From contig NZ_FNFL01000003.1 of assembly GCF_900101125.1 (NCBI RefSeq), forward strand, positions 62,001 to 126,000: a DNA stretch of 64,000 nt, given 5' to 3'. This DNA comes from Sediminibacillus albus (GTDB lineage Bacteria > Bacillota > Bacilli > Bacillales > Amphibacillaceae). The notes under the pieces were generated by a model. It saw only the letters and a program-made list of their open reading frames with translations, did not search any database and was not told where the DNA came from. The translations under genes were made by a program, and so were the position numbers. This document shows, in pieces, positions 24,297-39,787 of the stretch. Positions within the stretch are counted from its first letter, which is position 1. Every line of letters begins with the position of its first letter.

Positions 24297-26441
24297 TTAT
24301 AGTTTAAGCAGTTTTGCATTAATCGCTACAATCACCGTGCTCAAGCTCATCAACAATGCCCCCGCTGCCGGTGTTAAGACAATCCCTACCGGGGCTAAAA
24401 TTCCTGCTGCAAGGGGGATGGCCACTATATTATAACCTGTAGCCCACCATAGATTCTGAACCATTTTTTTATACGTTTTTTTCGATAAATCGATTAAGTT
24501 AACCACATCATGAGGGTTGCTCTTTACAAGAACGACGTCTGCTGTTTCCATCGCGACGTCCGTGCCTGCCCCGATAGCTATCCCTAAGTCGGCCGTAGCC
24601 AAAGCAGGTGCATCGTTGACGCCATCACCAGTCATAGCTGTCTTCCAGCCTTTTTCTTTAATTTTCGTCACTTGGTCGGCTTTTTCGTCTGGCAATACCT
24701 CTGCATAAACCTCATCGATATTCAATTGTCCAGCTACCCAGTGTGCCACCTTTTGATTATCGCCGGTAAGCATCATCGTTTGGATGTCCTGTTCCTTCAA
24801 GGCAGCAATCGCATCTTTTGCCGACTCCCGAACCATATCTGCAAGGGCAATCATGCCAGCCATCTTTTCTTCTAAAAGAACAAATACTACTGTTTTTCCT
24901 TCAGAAGCCAGTTCGCTATAATGGACGTGGTCATATTTAATTTGATGTTCACTTGCATATCCAGGGCTGACAACATTGATCTTTTGGTTTTCAACCAAAC
25001 CTTCTATGCCTTTTCCGGTAATGGACTGAAAATCTTTGACTTGCTTTAATGGAAGATTACGTGATTCAGCCTCACCCACAATCCCAGCTGCTATCGGGTG
25101 CTCAGAACTTTGTTCCACACTTGCAGCCCAGCTTAATACGTCTTCCTTCGAATAAGTTTCTGATGGGACAATATCGGTTACGCCAAATTCGCCTTTTGTC
25201 AGTGTACCTGTTTTATCAAAGACAATAGCGTTAAGGTTCCTAGCCTCTTCAAAATTGGTACGATTTCGAATTAATAAACCTTGTTTGGCCGAAATAGATG
25301 TCGAAACAGCTGCAACTAAAGGGGCAGCTAAGCCTAAAGCGTGCGGGCAAGTAATTACCATGACAGTAACCATCCGTTCTAACGCGACATCAAAAGCATA
25401 GCCAAGCATCAGCCAGATTGCCAGTGTTGTAAAACCTGCTGCTAAAGCCAGATAAAACAGCCATTTGGCAGCCCTGTCCGTAAAATTCTGGGTTTTCGAT
25501 TTGGTTTCCTGTGCTTCCTTAACAAGTGTCACTACTTGGGACAAGTAGGATTCTTCACCTGTTTTTGTTACCTGAACAGTCAAGGACCCTTCTTTATTAA
25601 CGGATCCGCCAATTACTTCATCGTCCTGATACTTTTCAATAGGAACCGATTCACCTGTCAGCATCGATTCATCTAATGCCGACTCTCCCTTTAAGATAAT
25701 ACCATCGACAGGGATCTTTTCCCCCGGTTTTACAAGCACCCGATCGCCCTTATTCAATTCAGCTACCGGAATATCTTGTACCTGATCTTCATCAGACAGC
25801 TTATGGGCTGTTCCAGGCATGAGTTTCACCAGCTCTTCAAGTGCATTGGACGCTCCCATTACAGAACGCATTTCAATCCAATGGCCCAATAGCATAATGT
25901 CTATCAGGGTAGCCAATTCCCAAAAGAAGTCTCTTCCTTCCCAACCAAAGACTGTCAGCGTACTATATCCATAGGCGACAAAAATGGCAAATCCAATAAG
26001 CGTCATCATACCAGGGTTTTTTTCTTTGACTTCGCTAATCGCTCCGGTAATAAATGGCCATCCGCCATAAAAAAAGACAAAAGTCGATAAAATAAATAAC
26101 AGGTATTGGTCTAAAGCAAACCGCCAATCCACACCAAGGAAATCCTGGATCATCGGTGAGAGGAGAAGGATCGGTATGGTAATGACCAGGGAAAGATAGA
26201 AGCGGCGCTTAAAGTCAGCAATCATATCCCCATGATCATGGTGATTGTGGCTTCCATGCCCTTCATGGCCATGTCCGCCATGCTCCTCATGGCTTTGAGA
26301 ATGACTGGAGCCTCCGTGTCCGCTGTGGCCTTGTGAATGATCAGAGCTGTCCTTCTCGTGTGTTTGCTGACTTGTTTGGCCGTTCTCCTGTTTATGAGAA
26401 TGGTTCTCCTGATTCTGCACTTTCTTCTCCCGCTTATCCAT
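24297..26441 (-). CDS. copB: Copper-translocating P-type ATPase, CopB (P1B-3) type
   Basis: 714 residues. The first 70 are extremely His-rich (HSGHGGSSHSQSHEEHGG...), a soft metal-binding tail in place of CxxC heavy-metal domains. Transmembrane metal motif is CPH at 365-367 (ITCPHALGLAAP), characteristic of P1B-3 pumps, not the CPC of CopA. Phosphorylation site Asp409 in DKTGTLT, the P1B HP motif in SSEHPIA, TGDN and MTGDGVNDAPAL are all present, and TGES marks the actuator domain. Eight membrane helices are expected. Predicted to export copper (Cu(II) or Cu(I)) or silver. It has its own terminator and lies between murAA and dppA. No copper chaperone or regulator gene is adjacent. Confidence 0.93.
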   Translation of the reverse strand: MDKREKKVQNQENHSHKQENGQTSQQTHEKDSSDHSQGHSGHGGSSHSQSHEEHGGHGHEGHGSHNHHDHGDMIADFKRRFYLSLVITIPILLLSPMIQDFLGVDWRFALDQYLLFILSTFVFFYGGWPFITGAISEVKEKNPGMMTLIGFAIFVAYGYSTLTVFGWEGRDFFWELATLIDIMLLGHWIEMRSVMGASNALEELVKLMPGTAHKLSDEDQVQDIPVAELNKGDRVLVKPGEKIPVDGIILKGESALDESMLTGESVPIEKYQDDEVIGGSVNKEGSLTVQVTKTGEESYLSQVVTLVKEAQETKSKTQNFTDRAAKWLFYLALAAGFTTLAIWLMLGYAFDVALERMVTVMVITCPHALGLAAPLVAAVSTSISAKQGLLIRNRTNFEEARNLNAIVFDKTGTLTKGEFGVTDIVPSETYSKEDVLSWAASVEQSSEHPIAAGIVGEAESRNLPLKQVKDFQSITGKGIEGLVENQKINVVSPGYASEHQIKYDHVHYSELASEGKTVVFVLLEEKMAGMIALADMVRESAKDAIAALKEQDIQTMMLTGDNQKVAHWVAGQLNIDEVYAEVLPDEKADQVTKIKEKGWKTAMTGDGVNDAPALATADLGIAIGAGTDVAMETADVVLVKSNPHDVVNLIDLSKKTYKKMVQNLWWATGYNIVAIPLAAGILAPVGIVLTPAAGALLMSLSTVIVAINAKLLKL

Positions 26442-26663
26442 CCTATCTCTCCTTTCGTTTTTACTTTATAAAAATTCGTTTTTTTACATCTATACCCTGT
26501 ACCCCTACATTGTATGATTTAATCGATTAACATCCTTATATAAATAGGAAGGTTCCATGATAGCTTACCCGAAAATATTCCCCTTCAACGGACAATTTAA
26601 AATTTGTCAGGTCTGGTGGTTTTCCTCAGCTGACAGAGGAGATATTTAAACTTTCGCACAAAA

Positions 26664-26751
26664 AAAGAGCTATCCTTAAGGACAGCCACGTGCCAGATTA
26701 GTATTTAATCTAGCAGCTATGGGGTATCGGTCCCTTTCCAGATAGCTCTTT
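26664..26751 (-). terminator. Long branched terminator after murAA
   Basis: AAAGAGCTATC (26665-26675) pairs with GATAGCTCTTT (26741-26751); an AGATTA/TAATCT hairpin (26695-26711) and a CCC/GGG element sit inside. The minus strand ends in TTTTTTT. The stem closes about 12 bases after the murAA stop. Confidence 0.75.
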
Positions 26752-26762
26752 CCAATATAAAA

Positions 26763-28073
26763 TTATGATACAGAGGTTTGTTGCTGTTTTTCAGGATTAA
26801 TGACAACTTCTCCATCATCGTTGACACGTTCGACATCAGCACCTAAGGAAGCAAACTTTTCTGCCAAATCGACATAGCCGCGGTCAATGTGCTTCAATTC
26901 TGTTACACGGGTATAACCCTCAGCAGTCAACCCGGCAAGAATAAGGGCAGCACCAGCGCGTAAATCAGTAGCAGCTACTTCTGCTCCTTGTAGCTCTGTC
27001 GGACCTTCAACGATCACACTTCTACCTTCAATTTTAAGCTTGGCATTCATACGTCGAAATTCCTCGACATGCATGAAGCGATTTTCGAAAACTGTTTCCG
27101 TGATGACACTTGTACCTTCAGCTCTTAACATCAATGCCATCATTTGAGATTGCATGTCTGTAGGGAAACCTGGGTGAGGAAGGGTTTTAATATCGGTTGC
27201 TTTCAGTTTTTTCGGCCCGATTACCCGCAAACCATCTTCCTCTTCCTTAATATAAACGCCCATTTCTTCCATTTTGGATACTAAAGAACGCAAATGCTCT
27301 GTCTCTGCTCCTTGTACTAATACATTACCGCCTGTTATAGCTGCACCAACCATAAAGGTTCCTGCTTCGATGCGGTCAGGAATAATGGTGTGTTCAACAC
27401 CATGGAGTGTTTCTACTCCTTCGATTCGAATGGTTTCTGTACCAGCGCCAACTACTTTGGCACCCATTTTATTTAAGAAATTAGCTAAGTCAACAATTTC
27501 AGGTTCTTTGGCACAGTTTTCAAGAACCGTTTTTCCTTTTGCCAAGGCAGCAGCCATGATAATGTTTTCGGTTGCTCCGACACTTGGCACATCCAAGTAT
27601 ATTTTAGCTCCCTGCAAACGTCCTTCCGAGTGCACTTCTACAAATCCATTGCCAACATGCACTTTAGCTCCCATAGCTTCAAAGCCTTTCAAATGCAAAT
27701 CAATTGGCCGGGAGCCTATCGCACACCCTCCAGGCATAGCAACCTTCGCATGTCCGTATCTAGCCAGCAATGGGCCTAATACAAGTACAGATGCCCTCAT
27801 CTTCCTTACAAATTCGAAAGGTGCTTCAGTCTTAAGCGGCTGTGATGCGTCTACTGTTACTGTATTATTTGAAATGCTGATATCTGCATTCATATTGCTT
27901 AATACTTCTTTGATCGTTCTTACATCTGCTAGTGCTGGTACTTCATGAATAGTGCTCTTTCCTTCACTTGCAATAATACTTGCTGCGATGACAGGCAGTA
28001 CGGCATTCTTGGCACCTTCTACTTTCACGGTACCATTTAGCTGCCTCCCACCACGGACGATGATTTTTTCCAC
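26763..28073 (-). CDS. murAA: UDP-N-acetylglucosamine 1-carboxyvinyltransferase MurAA
   Basis: 436 residues. First committed step of peptidoglycan synthesis: transfers enolpyruvate from PEP to UDP-GlcNAc. Lys22-Asn23 (EGAKNAVLP) and the reactive Cys117 in [15 protein letters not shown] are present, so it should be fosfomycin-sensitive in principle. [17 protein letters not shown] and [13 protein letters not shown] are further family blocks. Located directly after ywmB, as in B. subtilis. A second copy, murZ, is at 55241-56527. Confidence 0.97.
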   Translation of the reverse strand: MEKIIVRGGRQLNGTVKVEGAKNAVLPVIAASIIASEGKSTIHEVPALADVRTIKEVLSNMNADISISNNTVTVDASQPLKTEAPFEFVRKMRASVLVLGPLLARYGHAKVAMPGGCAIGSRPIDLHLKGFEAMGAKVHVGNGFVEVHSEGRLQGAKIYLDVPSVGATENIIMAAALAKGKTVLENCAKEPEIVDLANFLNKMGAKVVGAGTETIRIEGVETLHGVEHTIIPDRIEAGTFMVGAAITGGNVLVQGAETEHLRSLVSKMEEMGVYIKEEEDGLRVIGPKKLKATDIKTLPHPGFPTDMQSQMMALMLRAEGTSVITETVFENRFMHVEEFRRMNAKLKIEGRSVIVEGPTELQGAEVAATDLRAGAALILAGLTAEGYTRVTELKHIDRGYVDLAEKFASLGADVERVNDDGEVVINPEKQQQTSVS

Positions 28074-28106
28074 TGCTCATTCTCCTCTGCGTCCAATTTC
28101 ACTATA

Positions 28107-28817
28107 TTAATATTCAGTAATTATGATAGGTGTTCCTATTGTGATGGTAGTATTGCCGCTCACATCTCCGCGAGCAGCTATCTGTATATTCATTAGGCTG
28201 TCCTTACCAGGGATTGTTTCTTCCCAGATAGGCGTATACCCCGATAGGACGGTGAAATCTTTTTCCTGTATCTCATCTAGTGTTTGAACATCTAATTTTT
28301 CTACAAATTTTTCAAAAAAATAAACACTATTTATTTTACCATTTGTTTGCAGAGAGATACAAGAGAATTCTTTATAACTTTCTGTAAATAATTCATTAGT
28401 CACTAGTCCTAGTTTACTAGAATAATAAGATTTCGCCTGCTCGTTCCACGCGTTACCTTTAACAGAATAACTAATCTGTGTTGCCGCTTCCTCTTGTTTC
28501 GGCTTAACCATAATAAAGGTTTCGGCAATACCTGAACTTTTGTGGAGGTTGGTTATTTTAATTTTTTCTGCTACTTCGGTTTCCTCTATTTTGAAATCGG
28601 ACGCAGGGAGGACTGTTTCTATCTTTCTGGCAATCTCTTTGGCCTGGCCAGCATTGATTTGCTCTTTAAGGACTACCTGCCATTGTTTAACTGCAAGCTC
28701 TTCCTCCGCAGCAATCTTGGTTAACCAGTCCAGCTTGTTGTTCTCTGCAGTTGCGCTAAATTGGTTTATAGAAAGGAAAAATCCTATGGTGATGATGAGA
28801 AAGAACCTTGCTTTCAT
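28107..28817 (-). CDS. ywmB: YwmB-family exported protein
   Basis: 236 residues with a Sec signal peptide (MKARFFLIITIGFFLSINQFSATA). The rest matches the length and location of the YwmB/TATA-box-binding-like family, which lies directly upstream of murAA in Bacillus. Mature sequence begins ENNKLDWLTKIAAEEELAVK; no catalytic motif is evident. Assignment is mainly by synteny, signal peptide and size. Confidence 0.8.
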   Translation of the reverse strand: MKARFFLIITIGFFLSINQFSATAENNKLDWLTKIAAEEELAVKQWQVVLKEQINAGQAKEIARKIETVLPASDFKIEETEVAEKIKITNLHKSSGIAETFIMVKPKQEEAATQISYSVKGNAWNEQAKSYYSSKLGLVTNELFTESYKEFSCISLQTNGKINSVYFFEKFVEKLDVQTLDEIQEKDFTVLSGYTPIWEETIPGKDSLMNIQIAARGDVSGNTTITIGTPIIITEY

Positions 28818-28961
28818 TTTTATTTATCTCCTTTATCTTATGAAGTTGGGTTTGTACCCTTTCACAAGTATTGACCGGAGAATAAAAAAACATACGGTTC
28901 TTTTCTCGTCATTAATTGACACCTATATTCAATTAAAACACTTCTTAATGGTCACTAATCA

Positions 28962-29204
28962 TTAAAAAAGAAAGATTAACTGCTGTGACCATTGCAGGAA
29001 GTCCAAGAAGAACCTGCTGACTGTTGTGCCGATTGCTACTGTGATAAAAATTAATAATAATGTCCCTTCAAAAACGCGTCCTTTTTTAATAAGAGGATCA
29101 AGATTTATCCCTTGCAAAACCCTCCACGTGATAATGATAAAAATTAAATGAGAAATCATACTGACAAGCGCTTGTTGTCCTAGTGATTGCATCAATTGGA
29201 TCAC
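28962..29204 (-). CDS. ywzB: DUF1146 family small membrane protein (YwzB)
   Basis: 80 residues, two hydrophobic helices (MISHLIFIIITWRVLQGI and GTLLLIFITVAIGTTVSRFF) joined by LDPLIKKGRVFEG, the pattern of the YwzB/DUF1146 family found downstream of atpC in Bacillus. The conserved R-x-LQGINLDP-KKG segment is clear. Function unknown. Confidence 0.88.
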   Translation of the reverse strand: MIQLMQSLGQQALVSMISHLIFIIITWRVLQGINLDPLIKKGRVFEGTLLLIFITVAIGTTVSRFFLDFLQWSQQLIFLF

Positions 29205-29390
29205 ACCTTTTCTCTTTGTCGCTTTTTTTGTTCACTAGTAAAACATTGCCACGGACAAAAAGAAATGTCAACGGTGCATCATTGTTTCTGGTAGTCTTTT
29301 ACCTTTATTTTTTATTTCCTAAACCTGATAATTTCCCGTCAAAGGAAACTGGCTAGGCTATAGATAAAAGAGCCTCCTGTATAAGAAGAA

Positions 29391-29445
29391 TGTCGCTAAA
29401 AGGGAAATTAAGCATATTTTCGATATTTCCCGGGGAATAACGACA
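29391..29445. other. Structured intergenic RNA/DNA element, type unknown
   Basis: Nested inverted repeats TGTCG (29391-29395)/CGACA (29441-29445) and GGGAAAT (29402-29408)/ATTTCCC (29425-29431), followed to about 29490 by a G+C-rich stretch with further pairing (GCGG, GGCG, GGCGCC). It lies in the 439-base gap between atpC and ywzB and is too G+C-rich for the surroundings. I do not recognise a riboswitch or sRNA family. Confidence 0.4.
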
Positions 29446-29583
29446 CCTCTCTGGTGTTGCGGTGCTGGCGGTTCGGCGCCTGCAAGACAGCTCATAGATT
29501 CAAGAGTAAGAATCGGGGGCGGGAGTGGTGTTTAGTAAAAAAATTTAAAAACGGAACATTTATGGTTTTTTCAGAATAAAAAA

Positions 29584-29617
29584 AAGACTTTAAAACCAAT
29601 AAAGGCATTAAAGTCTT
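29584..29617 (-). terminator. Terminator of the atp operon
   Basis: AAGACTTTA pairs with TAAAGTCTT, then a run of T on the minus strand. About 27 bases after the atpC stop. Confidence 0.85.
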
Positions 29618-29643
29618 CGATACAAATCACTTAATTATGATAG

Positions 29644-30075
<432 letters not shown>

Positions 30076-30174
30076 CTAATTCATCAGCCGTTATTTCTGA
30101 ATCCGCCTCAAGGCTGCATCATTCGTATCTTTTAATAAACAAATGCGCAGCCTCGCTGGCGTTTATTAGTTAAA

Positions 30175-31602
<1,428 letters not shown>

Positions 31603-31617
31603 CTAGCTATAATGGAG

Positions 31618-32484
<867 letters not shown>

Positions 32485-32540
32485 TCACCACCCTTTCTAC
32501 AAAGGTTAACGATCGAATTTCTGGTTACATTCAAGAAGTC

Positions 32541-34055
<1,515 letters not shown>

Positions 34056-34071
34056 TCACCCCTATCATCAA

Positions 34072-35174
<1,103 letters not shown>

Positions 35175-35261
35175 TCAGTTTAAGTTTCTTTAGTTAAAGG
35201 AAAGGCGAAAGTCCAGCAAATGAACTTCGCCATTTTATTTAAGTTTTATCTAGAATTTCTG

Positions 35262-35483
<222 letters not shown>

Positions 35484-35620
35484 CTAAAATATATGAATTT
35501 ATTTAATTCCTGTGTTCCGTCTTTCTAAACCGGCCTCTGGGAAGCCAGCCCTAAACCTGTTGAGCATAACCCTGACTGTTTGGCCATTCGGCCCAGCGGG
35601 TATAAACTCGGTATATAATT

Positions 35621-36352
<732 letters not shown>

Positions 36353-36370
36353 TCACCTCTCTTCCCAGCG

Positions 36371-36739
36371 CTAGTCTTTTAATCTAAATAAAGCAAAATC
36401 TATCATAATGACAACATAAGAAGTCATTAATCCAATTAACACACCAATAATATGGAAATATTCTTCGAATTGAAGGGCGATAAGCACAGCAGCGGCTGCT
36501 GCAGCTAATCGGGAAAAGCTACCGATTCCTCTGGTAGAGCGTTGTTCGACTGCGGCTTGTCCTAGTTGCATGATCTTTCTTTGCATCAGCCATAAATTAT
36601 AAAAACTTATCACTGTTCCTAGAAGAAGTCCGAGGAAGATACGTGGATACGGAGTAAACCCGGCTCCAAGTACAAGTAAAGCGAGAAGAAAAAGCATCCA
36701 TCTGCGCTGGCGGGTTACCATGTGTTCATATTGCTGCAT
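36371..36739 (-). CDS. atpI: ATP synthase subunit I
   Basis: 122 residues with four hydrophobic helices. Assists c-ring assembly or magnesium supply in Bacilli. RIFLGLLLGTVISFYNLWLMQRK is the recognisable core. First gene of the atp operon; the 556-base gap upstream to the protease gene shows no convincing gene and should hold the operon promoter. Confidence 0.88.
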   Translation of the reverse strand: MQQYEHMVTRQRRWMLFLLALLVLGAGFTPYPRIFLGLLLGTVISFYNLWLMQRKIMQLGQAAVEQRSTRGIGSFSRLAAAAAAVLIALQFEEYFHIIGVLIGLMTSYVVIMIDFALFRLKD

Positions 36740-37252
36740 ATTATTTGTTCCCCCGTGGTTACTTCCATTATTACGGATGCTTATTATGTACCGGCTCCAA
36801 ATCCTGGCAACTCATCCTTAGACTGATTGACGGAATGCTCGCTGGTTGTGGAAAAAGGCTGCCTTGCTTGGTAAGATGTATGGCCAGCTTCACGGTTGGT
36901 TTTTCCTCAAAAGAACAAAAAAATTTTGTCCGATTGGCAAAACATTTCGAAAAATCCTCCCGGCAATCGTTTAGGACGATTAACATTCATCTTACAAGCT
37001 GGGTGCTTTCAAAACAAGGAAAAAGCATATGCCTCTCCTTATGAAACCCTTATCATTCCACACTTGATTAGCATACAATAGGGGTCAGGCAATGTCAATC
37101 GGTTTACGGGAGAAAGTAGATTTTGGAAATTCCGCCATCAATATGAATAAACCATAATGCACCCTTCTCTATTATATAAGAAATAAAACTATGGAAAAAG
37201 CGACAAATTTGTGACAAATGTAAAAGAAATAACATCATTAAATAAGGACAAG

Positions 37253-37290
37253 GCCCCCTCTGCCAAATGGGAAGGCGGAAGCAGGCCCTG
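37253..37290 (-). terminator. Likely terminator after the subtilase gene
   Basis: GGCCCCCTCTGCC and GGCGGAAGCAGGCC pair imperfectly around ATGGGAAGG-type loop sequence; a weak T-run follows on the minus strand. It starts within ten bases of the stop at 37296. Confidence 0.55.
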
Positions 37291-37295
37291 TTCTT

Positions 37296-39482
37296 TTATT
37301 CAATGTTGATCATCGTAGGGTAACTGTACTTATGGTCCCTGTCTGTCCTAATAATGACATTGGCAAGATATTGACCCTTTTTTCCAACTTCTCTCTTATC
37401 CAATGCACCTTCTATCAACCCTGGCTGTTGGTCCTTCAGTTCCACAATTGTACGGTCAAACCTCAGGGTTTCCGGATTATATAAATCAACACTTAGCTTT
37501 TCTGCCCCCTCCGGCAAATACATACGAAACTGATACTCTTCATCTGTGAAAGCCTTTAAGCTAAACTCAACCCCCATCGCCTTCGGATAATCAGCTTCTT
37601 TAATCAGAAATAGATATGGTAAGTGATAGGAAAGATCCTCCTGCTTTAAAGTAAGCCAGCCTTGATGGATTCCTTTGTCAAGCAGTGACCCTGTAACAGA
37701 AAGCTTGATAGGAATAGTTGCTGTCTCCCCCGGCGGAATAGTAAAACTTGCCGGCAGGTCCCATCTCATTCCTTGTTTCTGTTCGGCCATGTCAAAATAA
37801 TATTCTTTTTCTTTTTTGGTCGTGTTTTCTATTTTAAGCTTGTAGACATGGTGCTCCTTCATTTTTTCGATTTTCCCAAAGGTCAATAAAGGGTTGTGAA
37901 GAATTGTTTCTGTTTTGATCGCTTTTGCAACCTGCATCCTGCCCATCCCTTGAATGATTGGATCGTATCGGTTTCCTTGCTCGTCGTTGACTGGAAGGGC
38001 CGTAGTAAGCAATGCCCCTTTTAATTGGTCGTGGCTCCAATCAGGGTGTGCCTGTTTCACGAGGGCCAATCCCCCTGCAACATGGGGAGCGGCCATACTG
38101 GTGCCTTGCAATTCCTGATACCCGCCTGGAACGGTGCTCGTGATGGATGCACCTGGAGCAACAATTTCCGGCTTGATTTCCCAATTAACCGTTACCGGGC
38201 CTCTGGAACTGAATTCCGCCATTAAATCCTGCTTTTCCTCATAAACGGTTTCGATCCATTCCTCATCCTGCGCATTGTCGATAAGCCATTTCCCATCCGC
38301 TTGGGAAATAGCAGCCACTGGAATACCAATTGGTTTTTTGCCGTCGTCCACCGATCCGTGGAAAGTGCCCTTTTCATTGTTATAAATAACAACCGCTGCT
38401 GCACCCGCCTTTTCTGCAGCACGTGCTTTCTGAGAAAAAGGAACTGCCCCTCTTTCAAGTAAGACGATTTTACCGCGGGCGTCCCTAATATCCCCCTCCT
38501 CCATGCTTCGGTGCACGATGGGGTATTTTTTTTGAAGGTCCCATAGGGCGGAACCCATCAACAGAGCCAGGGGAATTTTTTTGTTATGCAATTGATCATA
38601 TAGATATGGAGTAGTGATTGGCGGAGTGGATGCTCCGACAGAAATTGCTTTGTCCGAGGTAGCAGGTGAGCCTACTGTCCAGTTATCGGGCCCTTCATTG
38701 CCATTAGCCACGACAACGGACACCCCGTGATCGATGGCACGATTAACTGCCGCACTAGTTGGCCAATCGGGGCCATTTACCGAACTGCCCAGCGACATAT
38801 TAATGATATCCATTCCGTCTTTGACCGCTTTCTCCAGAGCAGCAATAACCTGGATGGACGTTCCCATACCGCCAGGCCCAAGCGCCCGATAACCGTACAA
38901 CTCCGCACCCGGAGCTACCCCTTTCATTTTCCCATCAGCCGCAATAATTCCAGCGACATGACTGCCATGAAGTGTAGGCATGCCTTGTTCTGCCAAGGTT
39001 TCCATCGGGTTATCATCTAAATCAACTAAATCGAACCCGCCTTTAAAATTGGCAGACAGGTCCGGATGGGTGTAGTCAATACCAGTATCAATAACACCGA
39101 TTTTGACACCCTTCCCTGTATATTCAGCGCCTGTTCCGGTCGTAAAAAAAGGGGACTTCTTCAGAAAAGAGATACTATCCTCCGTGTTAGTCCGGTATGT
39201 CTGGACAGGGTAGCTTTTTCTGATGAATGATTCAGTTTCTATCTTTTCCAGTTGATGAGCTTTTCCCCGAACAGCCAATCCAGTAAAAAGGGTGTCATAG
39301 ACTTGCAACACCTCAATAAACGGATGATATTTTTCAATAAAGTCTTTATATTCATGGGGATTTCCATCGACCTCTAGAATTACTGACTGAGGTTCTTCAG
39401 TTGCTACAGTGGGAGGTACAGCGGGTAATAGTACGAGGAGGAGAGCAAATATGGCTAGCAATGCAATCTGTTTAACAGGCAA
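37296..39482 (-). CDS. vpr: Extracellular subtilisin-like serine protease (Vpr-type, S8)
   Basis: 728 residues from a TTG start eight bases after AGGAGG. Signal peptide LLAIFALLLVLLPAVPPTVA, an inhibitor-type prodomain to about residue 115, then the S8 catalytic domain: Asp132 in VIDTGIDYTHPDL, His175 in HGSHVAGIIA and Ser462 in GTSMAAPHVAGG. A PA (protease-associated) insert lies between His and Ser (PFSQKARAAEKAGAAAVVIY). The C-terminal 200 residues form an Fn3-like region. The layout matches B. subtilis Vpr (806 residues), though it is shorter at the C-terminus. Position between atpI and wecB is not the B. subtilis location. Probably secreted for protein scavenging. Confidence 0.93.
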   Translation of the reverse strand: MPVKQIALLAIFALLLVLLPAVPPTVATEEPQSVILEVDGNPHEYKDFIEKYHPFIEVLQVYDTLFTGLAVRGKAHQLEKIETESFIRKSYPVQTYRTNTEDSISFLKKSPFFTTGTGAEYTGKGVKIGVIDTGIDYTHPDLSANFKGGFDLVDLDDNPMETLAEQGMPTLHGSHVAGIIAADGKMKGVAPGAELYGYRALGPGGMGTSIQVIAALEKAVKDGMDIINMSLGSSVNGPDWPTSAAVNRAIDHGVSVVVANGNEGPDNWTVGSPATSDKAISVGASTPPITTPYLYDQLHNKKIPLALLMGSALWDLQKKYPIVHRSMEEGDIRDARGKIVLLERGAVPFSQKARAAEKAGAAAVVIYNNEKGTFHGSVDDGKKPIGIPVAAISQADGKWLIDNAQDEEWIETVYEEKQDLMAEFSSRGPVTVNWEIKPEIVAPGASITSTVPGGYQELQGTSMAAPHVAGGLALVKQAHPDWSHDQLKGALLTTALPVNDEQGNRYDPIIQGMGRMQVAKAIKTETILHNPLLTFGKIEKMKEHHVYKLKIENTTKKEKEYYFDMAEQKQGMRWDLPASFTIPPGETATIPIKLSVTGSLLDKGIHQGWLTLKQEDLSYHLPYLFLIKEADYPKAMGVEFSLKAFTDEEYQFRMYLPEGAEKLSVDLYNPETLRFDRTIVELKDQQPGLIEGALDKREVGKKGQYLANVIIRTDRDHKYSYPTMINIE

Positions 39483-39743
39483 AATAGTCCCTCCTCTTTT
39501 TAGCTTATTATCTGTTTACAGAGAGGAAACATGCATGAGCAGAACAACTAATTTGCTGATAGGAGGAGAATAATGAAGAGGATATCTGTTAGAGTGGGGA
39601 ATTTGATCTTCTTTCCCAGAGTTTCGCTCTACTCATCGCCTTTTTCGCTCCTCTTGCAGGCATAGTTGATCTTCCGCTCTACTTCCAGATCCACTGTATA
39701 GTGGAGCGCAAAGGCTTTGCTTCTTTGCTCCCAAATAATAAAA

Positions 39744-39776
39744 CGGCGCCCCACACTTTTGCAGTGCAGGACGCCG
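39744..39776 (-). terminator. Terminator after wecB
   Basis: CGGCG and CACT pair with AGTG and CGCCG around TTTGC; the minus strand continues TTTTATTATTTG. The 39483-39743 gap also contains a possible 30-codon plus-strand frame at 39573-39665 with an AGGAGG but no other support. Confidence 0.8.
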
Positions 39777-39787
39777 CTATTTGTTTT

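Noticed and set aside
26442-26530. CsoR or CopY operator upstream of copB
   Set aside because: TACA-T-TGTA and CCCTGTACCCC are present but neither matches the known spacing or symmetry well enough.
27274-27948. 224-codon plus-strand open frame
   Set aside because: Lies entirely opposite murAA, whose protein has clear family motifs; no ribosome site or recognisable sequence in the frame.
36745-37044. 99-codon plus-strand frame upstream of atpI
   Set aside because: Cys/Leu-rich, non-protein-like composition, no ribosome site, occupies the likely atp promoter region.
39573-39665. 30-codon plus-strand frame with AGGAGG upstream
   Set aside because: Too short and without any other support; kept as a remark in the terminator entry.
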